Source: JACJWR01 sp964627505 (GTDB lineage Bacteria > Actinomycetota > Actinomycetes > S36-B12 > UBA10799). From it: a stretch of DNA of 64,000 bases. Position 1 is the first letter of the stretch; the number at the start of each line of letters is the position of its first letter. The notes beneath the pieces are model-generated. The model saw nothing but the letters and a program-made list of their open reading frames with translations, made no database searches and had not been told where the DNA came from. Shown piece after piece: positions 58,724 to 64,000 of the stretch. The position numbers and the translations under genes are program-made. The stretch spans positions 1 to 64,000 of the forward strand of contig CAZVKB010000004.1 in NCBI GenBank assembly GCA_964627505.1. The letters are read 5' to 3'.

Positions 58724-60208
58724 GTGCGCACCCTTGACCCGGACTTTCTCGAGTTGCCTGCCGAAGCCTGCGGATCTGCCGCGTTGGCGAGTGCGCAGTC
58801 CCTGGGTGCCATGTGGGCTGACGTGCGGGTGTCAGCCGACGTCGAGCGCAACGTCAGCATGCGCGACGGGTCGGTGGAGAACGCGGACAGTCACGAGTCG
58901 ATGGGGATCGGGGTGCGGGTGATCGTCGACGGCAGTTGGGGCTTCGCCAGTACCACCACGCTGACGCCCGGTGCCGCAGCTGCCGCCGCAACCCGAGCCG
59001 TGGCGATGGCCCGTTCGCTGTCGGCCTTGGTGACGACTCCGGTACAGCTCGCCGCCGAACCCGCAGTCCGTGGGACCTGGGTGAGCCCGTACGACGTCGA
59101 CCCTGTCACCGTTGCAGACGCTGAGGTGGCGCAACTCTTCGCCGAACACAGCGCGCGACTTCTGGCGACACCGCATGTGAGCCACGTCACCTGTACTTTC
59201 CACGCGACGAAGGAGCGCACGTACTACGCCGATTCCGCCGACGCTGCCACGTGGCAGCAGCGGGTGCGCTGCCATCCGCAGGTCACTGCGTTGGCGGTCA
59301 CCGACTCGGGGTTCGAGGACATGACCACCACGCTGCCGCCACAGGCCCGCGGGTGGGAATACCTGACCCTCCCGCAGTGGGATGAGCAGATTGTGCAACT
59401 CCCCGAACACCTCGCCGACCGGATCGCGGCACCGGCTTTGGAGCCAGGCCGTTATGACCTCGTGATCCACCCGTCCAATCTCTGGCTCACCATCCACGAA
59501 AGCGTGGGCCACGCCACCGAATACGACCGGGCGGTGGGTTTCGAGGCGAATTATGCAGGGACCTCATTCGCCACGCCCGAACAACTCGGCACCTTGCGCT
59601 ACGGCAGCAGCCTCATGCACATCACCGGTGACCGCACCGCACCCAACGGCCTAGCCACGGTTGCCTGGGATCACGAAGGGGTAGCGGCGCAGGAATGGGA
59701 CATCGTGCGCGACGGCGTCCTCGTCGGCTACCAACTCGACCGATGGGGGGCCGCCGTGCTGGGCGCACCACGCTCCAACGGCTGCGCCTACGCCGACGAT
59801 CCCAGTCACGTGCCGTTGCAGCGCATGCCCAACGTGTCGCTGGCACCAGCCGAATCAGGACCTGACGTACCTGCCCTGATCGCCGGCGTGACCGATGGGC
59901 TGCTTGTGGAAGGCGACAAGAGTTGGTCGATTGACATGCGCCGCCGCAATTTTCAATTCACCGCGCAACGCTTCTGGCGCATCCGCAATGGGGTGCTGGC
60001 GGGGCAGGTCAAGGACATTGCCTACCAGAGCGACACCTTGGATTTTTGGCGTTCGCTGGTGGCCTTGGGTGGGGAGCAGACCTATGTGCTGGGAGGTGCC
60101 GTGAACTGTGGCAAGGGCCAACCCGGGCAAGTGGCGGCAGTCAGTCACGGCTGCCCGGCTGCGGTCTTCGAAGGCGTCAACGTGCTCAGCACCGGGCGGG
60201 TGACATGA
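58724..60208 (+). CDS. tldD: TldD-family metalloprotease subunit
   Basis: A protein of 494 residues. The zinc-binding motif H-E-x-x-x-H is present as TIHESVGHATEYD near 257. VEWDxR-like DMTTTLPPQARGWEYL and SLMHITGDRTAP, and a late AYADDPSHVPLQRMPNVSLA are also typical. TldD forms a heterodimer with TldE and degrades unfolded or leader peptides. Its stop overlaps the TldE start (ATGA), so the two subunits are produced together. Start is GTG 58724. Confidence 0.93.
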   Translation: MRTLDPDFLELPAEACGSAALASAQSLGAMWADVRVSADVERNVSMRDGSVENADSHESMGIGVRVIVDGSWGFASTTTLTPGAAAAAATRAVAMARSLSALVTTPVQLAAEPAVRGTWVSPYDVDPVTVADAEVAQLFAEHSARLLATPHVSHVTCTFHATKERTYYADSADAATWQQRVRCHPQVTALAVTDSGFEDMTTTLPPQARGWEYLTLPQWDEQIVQLPEHLADRIAAPALEPGRYDLVIHPSNLWLTIHESVGHATEYDRAVGFEANYAGTSFATPEQLGTLRYGSSLMHITGDRTAPNGLATVAWDHEGVAAQEWDIVRDGVLVGYQLDRWGAAVLGAPRSNGCAYADDPSHVPLQRMPNVSLAPAESGPDVPALIAGVTDGLLVEGDKSWSIDMRRRNFQFTAQRFWRIRNGVLAGQVKDIAYQSDTLDFWRSLVALGGEQTYVLGGAVNCGKGQPGQVAAVSHGCPAAVFEGVNVLSTGRVT

Positions 60209-61590
60209 GCGCATCAGCCCACCCCAGCTCCACCGATCCGGCGCCATTGGTGACCGAAGTCCTCAACACTGCAACTGCTGGCGAGGTGATCGTCGGGGTC
60301 ACAGTCAGCGGCGAAGTCAATTCCCGCTGGGCGATGTCCATGCCCACGACCAACGGCAGCCAGTTCGCCGAAACCATCACGATCACCGCCATTGCGCCCA
60401 GCTGCGATGGCGCGAGTGCCGCCACAAGATCGGGACCCGTGGCGCTGTGGCGTGAACTGCTGGCCCAGGCCGAGGCTGCCGCCCGGGAAGGTTCGCCGAC
60501 ACTCGACCATGCCCCGCTCCTGCCCGGCTCTGCGCAGCCGGGATGGACGGCTCCCCCTGCGGACATGCCAATGCTCGACGTGCCCGACGCGCTGGTCGCG
60601 GCATTCGCGCAAGACAGCGACACCGAATATTTCGGGTATGCCGAGGAGTCCGCTGCCACCACCTATGTCGGCACCAGCACCGGTTGGCGTTGGCGCTCGC
60701 AGACTCGGTCCGCGCGCTTCGAGTTGTGCGGTAAGCAGGCCGAACGCACCCGATCGGCGTGGCACGGCGCAGCTGGTGAGCGGCTCAGCGACGTGGATGC
60801 ACAGGCAGCTGTGACCGATGTGCGCGCCGGGTTGGCCCAGCAACAGCAACCGGTGCGCCTCGAGGCGGCCCCCACGACGGTGATCCTCACGCCCTCAGCT
60901 GTGGCCGACTTGCTGCTGTGCTTGTGGTGGGAAACCGACGCCCGGGCGGCAGCTGAAGGCCGTAGCGCCTTCAGCGGGGACGGTCCCGGCGGCACCTCGC
61001 TGGGTTCGGTGCTCAGCCAGCGTCAGTTGTCGTTGCGCTCGGATCCGCACGCCAAGGGCATGTCGGCACCTGATCGCCTGTGGGCGCCCTTCAGCGGTTC
61101 CGGGATCTCGCTGTTCGACACCGGCAGCGCGATCGGCGACGTGGCGTGGATTGCCGACGGGCGACTTGCAGCCCTGATCACCAGCCGGGGGGCGGCTGCC
61201 GAATTCGGCATCCCGGCGCACGTGCCGGCGGAGAATCTGTTGCTCGCCGACGCCGACGGCCACGGCACACTCGCCGACGTGATCGCGCGCACTGACCGAG
61301 CCCTGCTCATCACCAGCCTCTGGTACATCCGGGATGTGGACCCGCAGCAACTATTGGTCACCGGCCTCACCCGAGATGGCACCTACCTGGTGACAGACGG
61401 GCAGATCACCGGGGCGACCGGCAACTTTCGCTTCAACGATTCCCCGCTCGACATGCTCACCCGCATCCTGGACGCCGGTGACTCGGTGCGCTGCTTGCCT
61501 CGGGAGTGGGCCGACTACTTCTCCCGCACCACGATGCCGCCGCTGGTGGTTGCCGAATTCGGTCTGTCCACTTCCTCGTCTGCGGTGTAG
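60205..61590 (+). CDS. tldE: TldE/PmbA-family partner subunit
   Basis: A protein of 461 residues of the TldE/PmbA group, which lacks the H-E-x-x-x-H zinc motif. Weak matches to the family include ATTYVGTSTGWRWRSQTRSA, DRLWAPFSGSGISLFDTGSA and RDGTYLVTDGQITGATGNFR. It completes the TldD protease. No ribosomal-peptide precursor or other biosynthetic gene is adjacent, so a general peptide-turnover role is more likely. Confidence 0.9.
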   Translation: MSASAHPSSTDPAPLVTEVLNTATAGEVIVGVTVSGEVNSRWAMSMPTTNGSQFAETITITAIAPSCDGASAATRSGPVALWRELLAQAEAAAREGSPTLDHAPLLPGSAQPGWTAPPADMPMLDVPDALVAAFAQDSDTEYFGYAEESAATTYVGTSTGWRWRSQTRSARFELCGKQAERTRSAWHGAAGERLSDVDAQAAVTDVRAGLAQQQQPVRLEAAPTTVILTPSAVADLLLCLWWETDARAAAEGRSAFSGDGPGGTSLGSVLSQRQLSLRSDPHAKGMSAPDRLWAPFSGSGISLFDTGSAIGDVAWIADGRLAALITSRGAAAEFGIPAHVPAENLLLADADGHGTLADVIARTDRALLITSLWYIRDVDPQQLLVTGLTRDGTYLVTDGQITGATGNFRFNDSPLDMLTRILDAGDSVRCLPREWADYFSRTTMPPLVVAEFGLSTSSSAV

Positions 61591-61700
61591 CACACACGGA
61601 GACGTGGGCAAACTGGCCGTCAGGTCGTTGCGGTTGGTCGGGCCACCTGGCCGGAGGGCTATCGCGACAGTAGGTCGACTCGAGGGGATACGGTCAGTTC

Positions 61701-62693
61701 ATGCGCGCATGGCTCCTCGACGCCCCCGGCTCACAACTTCGTTTGGGACATCTCCCAGACCCGGCGCCGGGTCCCGGACAGTGGCTGGTTCGCGTGCGCT
61801 TCTGCGGCTTGAATCCAGTGGACTGGAAACTCGCTGCCAACGGACATCCCGATTGGGTCTGGCCGCAAGTGTTGGGGTTGGACGTCGTCGGCGAGGTGGT
61901 GGGCACCGGGGTCGATGCGCCGCCGCCCGCTGGGCTCATCGCCGCCCACCTCGACCTTGCTCAGCGTGGCGGTCTGGCGGAATACGTGACCCTCACCCCG
62001 GGCGTGACGGCCGCACTCCCCGCCGGGCTGGATCCCTGGACGGCCGCCACCATGCCGTGCCCCGGGCTGACAGCTTGGCAAGCGGTCAGTCGGATCGCGG
62101 ACATCCTCGGGCGAGCCGGCCATAGTCGCCGGGCGTTGGTGCTCGGCGGGGGTGGCCCGGTGGGTTCCTTGGCTGTACAACTGCTGGTGCAGCAAGGTGC
62201 GCAGGTGGCTGCGACCTGCTCTGCCACCGATCGTGCGCGCGTGCACGACTTGGGCGCAATCTGGACTGCGGATTACCACAACCCGCAGGCACTGCCGGAA
62301 CTTGTCACCGCAGCCGGCGGGCCGTTCGCCTGCGTCGTGAATACGGCGACGCCACAAGCAGCGGAGGATGCTCTGCCGCTTGTGGAATTCACAGGTGCGC
62401 TCGCGTCCATCACCGGCCGACCTCATGCGTCTGAGGTGCCGGAGTTCACTCTGGCACCGACATTGGTGGAAGTAGCGCTGGGGGCTATTCACTCCCATGG
62501 AACTCATGACCAGCAAGCCGCTTTCGGCGATGCCCTGCACCGACTGCTCGACGCTGTTGACCAGGGGCGGCTCACTGCGCCGCAAGCGACGGTGGTGCCA
62601 ATGACCGACGTTGCTGACACTCTGACCAAAATGTCGCACAGCACCGGCAGCAAGTATGTCGTGGAAGTCGCCGCCAGTTCGAAGGAGTTTTGA
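61701..62693 (+). CDS. Medium-chain dehydrogenase/reductase (quinone-oxidoreductase-like)
   Basis: A protein of 330 residues. The N-terminal GroES-like domain has WLVRVRFCGLNPVDWKLAAN and VLGLDVVGEVVGTG, without the Cys/His set for catalytic zinc. The nucleotide domain has RALVLGGGGPVGSLAVQLLV for NAD(P)H. It thus belongs with zinc-free quinone reductase-type MDR enzymes. Complete. It stands alone, converging with the glycosyltransferase gene. Confidence 0.88.
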   Translation: MRAWLLDAPGSQLRLGHLPDPAPGPGQWLVRVRFCGLNPVDWKLAANGHPDWVWPQVLGLDVVGEVVGTGVDAPPPAGLIAAHLDLAQRGGLAEYVTLTPGVTAALPAGLDPWTAATMPCPGLTAWQAVSRIADILGRAGHSRRALVLGGGGPVGSLAVQLLVQQGAQVAATCSATDRARVHDLGAIWTADYHNPQALPELVTAAGGPFACVVNTATPQAAEDALPLVEFTGALASITGRPHASEVPEFTLAPTLVEVALGAIHSHGTHDQQAAFGDALHRLLDAVDQGRLTAPQATVVPMTDVADTLTKMSHSTGSKYVVEVAASSKEF

Positions 62694-62814
62694 TGATGGT
62701 GGCGTTGGCTGGCCGGAATTGGCTCACGACCTTCGAGAACCGAGGTGGCTGCCAGAGCAGGTATCACGGGACATCTAGCTCATCTGGGCTGTCGGATGTG
62801 GCGTCCATGATCGA

Positions 62815-63960
62815 TCAATCGCGGCCAAGGATGGCTTCCTGGTATCGATCGTCGGTCCTGGCGACCACCGTGGGCCATCCGAAATCCGGTTGGTTCGCCA
62901 TATTGCGATTGGTCACGGTCGTCCGCAGTTCCTGCTCAGACACCAGTCGGGCGATTGCCGCAGCGAGACCCTCGTCATCGTTGGCGAGTAGACCTTCCCG
63001 ACCGTGACGCACGAACTCCGATATCCCGCTGTCGTGCAATGCCACAACGGGGAGTCCGAATGTCCGCGCTTCCAGGGCTGCGATCCCAAACGACTCAAGG
63101 CGTGCGGGCGCCACATATATATCTGAGAGGGAGTAATAGGCACGTATCTCAGCGTGTGACTTCCAGCCCACGCACCGAACCCAACCCATTTTCCTGTGCA
63201 CAAGGATCTTTTCGATTGCACCCCTGTCTGGACCATCTCCAACGATGATGGCGCGCAGTTGGATCTCAGCTGGGATTCGGGACCGAACTTCACCCAGAAT
63301 GTCGATCAACGCCTCGCTGCGTTTCCGCACTGCCAACCGCCCTACGGAGATGATTGTCACCTCATTAGGTGGCCGCACCTTGCGCACCTCACACTCGCGT
63401 TCAGTTGATCGCCAAAATGGGATGTCGATGCCATTAGACAGGACTGACACTTCCGCTCGACCGCCCAAGGCGTGTCTGAGTGGGCGCGCCGCTACTTCGC
63501 TGACCGCGGTCCACACCACAGGCCACTTCCGCCAACAGAACAATGCGTCGGCCATCGCGAAGATGCGCGACCAGTTGGCCCACACCGAATGCACTGTGAC
63601 CACCACCGGCAGACCAGCCTTCACTGCAGTTCGCAACGCCGGCCAAGCGAAGGGGGACACTAATCCGGCATGAACGTGAACTACGTCGGTATCTGCCACC
63701 AGCTCTGACCGAAGTTGTTTTCCGATGCGATGAGTGACAGGCAGCTCGTAGGGCAAGTTGGTGACAAGGCGGTGGATTGGCACAGCACCGCTGGTGTAAT
63801 CGTCAGCAGTTGTTGCCGGTAGGCCTCGCGTACCTGTGGCTGTCACGACTCGAGGCTGGTGTCCGATCGCAAGTTGTGCACGGGCTAATCCCTGCACCTG
63901 TAACTCGATTCCACCCGTCCTGGGCAGATAGCAGTCACTCACATGAGCGACGCGCAGCAT
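62815..63960 (-). CDS. Glycosyltransferase, GT4 family
   Basis: A protein of 381 residues with two Rossmann-like halves. The acceptor-side N-terminus is VAHVSDCYLPRTGGIELQVQ with the GGIE motif. The donor domain begins EVTIISVGRLAVRKR and ends with ARLESFGIAALEARTFGLPV, the E-x7-E motif of retaining GT4 enzymes. It is probably cytosolic and adds a sugar from a nucleotide donor to a lipid or glycan. AGGAG lies 5 bases before the ATG, near the right end of the window. The substrate is unknown. Confidence 0.92.
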   Translation of the reverse strand: MLRVAHVSDCYLPRTGGIELQVQGLARAQLAIGHQPRVVTATGTRGLPATTADDYTSGAVPIHRLVTNLPYELPVTHRIGKQLRSELVADTDVVHVHAGLVSPFAWPALRTAVKAGLPVVVTVHSVWANWSRIFAMADALFCWRKWPVVWTAVSEVAARPLRHALGGRAEVSVLSNGIDIPFWRSTERECEVRKVRPPNEVTIISVGRLAVRKRSEALIDILGEVRSRIPAEIQLRAIIVGDGPDRGAIEKILVHRKMGWVRCVGWKSHAEIRAYYSLSDIYVAPARLESFGIAALEARTFGLPVVALHDSGISEFVRHGREGLLANDDEGLAAAIARLVSEQELRTTVTNRNMANQPDFGWPTVVARTDDRYQEAILGRD

Positions 63961-64000
63961 GCTTTCTCCTCACTGCTCACCCCTCGGGCTACGTGTTTGG

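Noticed and set aside
58724..61590. TldD/TldE as part of a ribosomal-peptide cluster
   Set aside because: No precursor peptide, cyclodehydratase or exporter lies within several kilobases.

Overview
The window is GC-rich chromosomal DNA from an actinobacterium (Actinomycetota). The evidence is gene content. thiL, a stand-alone Lrp/AsnC effector domain, a DUF3515 lipoprotein and D-Ala-D-Ala ligase recall the Rv2977c-Rv2981c neighbourhood of Mycobacterium. PlsB, HAD-PlsC and a WS/DGAT acyltransferase recall Rv2482c-Rv2484c. Two large Abhydrolase_9 membrane hydrolases, a GAP-family protein and several GTG starts fit the same picture. I cannot name the genus. I see no insertion sequence, prophage, CRISPR array, rRNA or convincing tRNA; this is core-like chromosome with accessory signalling and membrane modules.

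Layout. 1-6.4 kb: a truncated secreted-protein gene, a START-like protein, a DUF2804-GNAT operon, cutC behind a structured leader, and a NERD-helicase plus DEDDh exonuclease pair. 6.7-9.4 kb: a three-gene flavin electron-transfer module (membrane ferric-reductase-like protein, FMN-binding protein, ApbE flavin transferase). 9.4-16.2 kb: SulP transporter, enoyl-CoA hydratase-like protein, PH-domain protein, PaaK-like ligase, two lipoproteins (one with a cytochrome b5 domain) and thiL. 16.2-25.4 kb: Lrp domain, DUF3515, ddl, a cystathionine-type PLP enzyme, a K+ channel, an SLC13 transporter, an aldo/keto reductase, ornithine aminotransferase and a broken FAD monooxygenase. 25.4-31 kb: an overlapping pair of very large sensory proteins (PAS-GGDEF-EAL and CheB-CheR-PAS). 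31-38.4 kb: FUSC, Pi transporter, PGPGW protein, TerC with a divergent winged-helix regulator, then an ABC-like protein with lost catalytic residues coupled to a YhgE/Pip membrane protein. 38.4-52.7 kb: envelope and lipid genes (two Abhydrolase_9 paralogues, GAP, CoA-transferase, PlsB, HAD-PlsC, WS/DGAT) with a Nudix-NYN fusion and uracil-DNA glycosylase between them. 52.8-64 kb: housekeeping genes (histidine phosphatases, SDR, orphan GroES-like protein, rRNA/tRNA methyltransferase, serB, sixA, TldD/TldE, MDR dehydrogenase, GT4 glycosyltransferase).

How genes work together. PlsB and HAD-PlsC provide the first two acylations of glycerol-3-phosphate, and the WS/DGAT enzyme could finish triacylglycerol or wax ester. 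The FMN-binding protein is the probable ApbE substrate and electron acceptor of the reductase. TldD and TldE form one protease. The ABC-like/YhgE pair, the PAS/CheB/CheR pair and the hydrolase/degenerate P-loop pair are translationally coupled units with no clear assigned role, and are the best places to look for something new.
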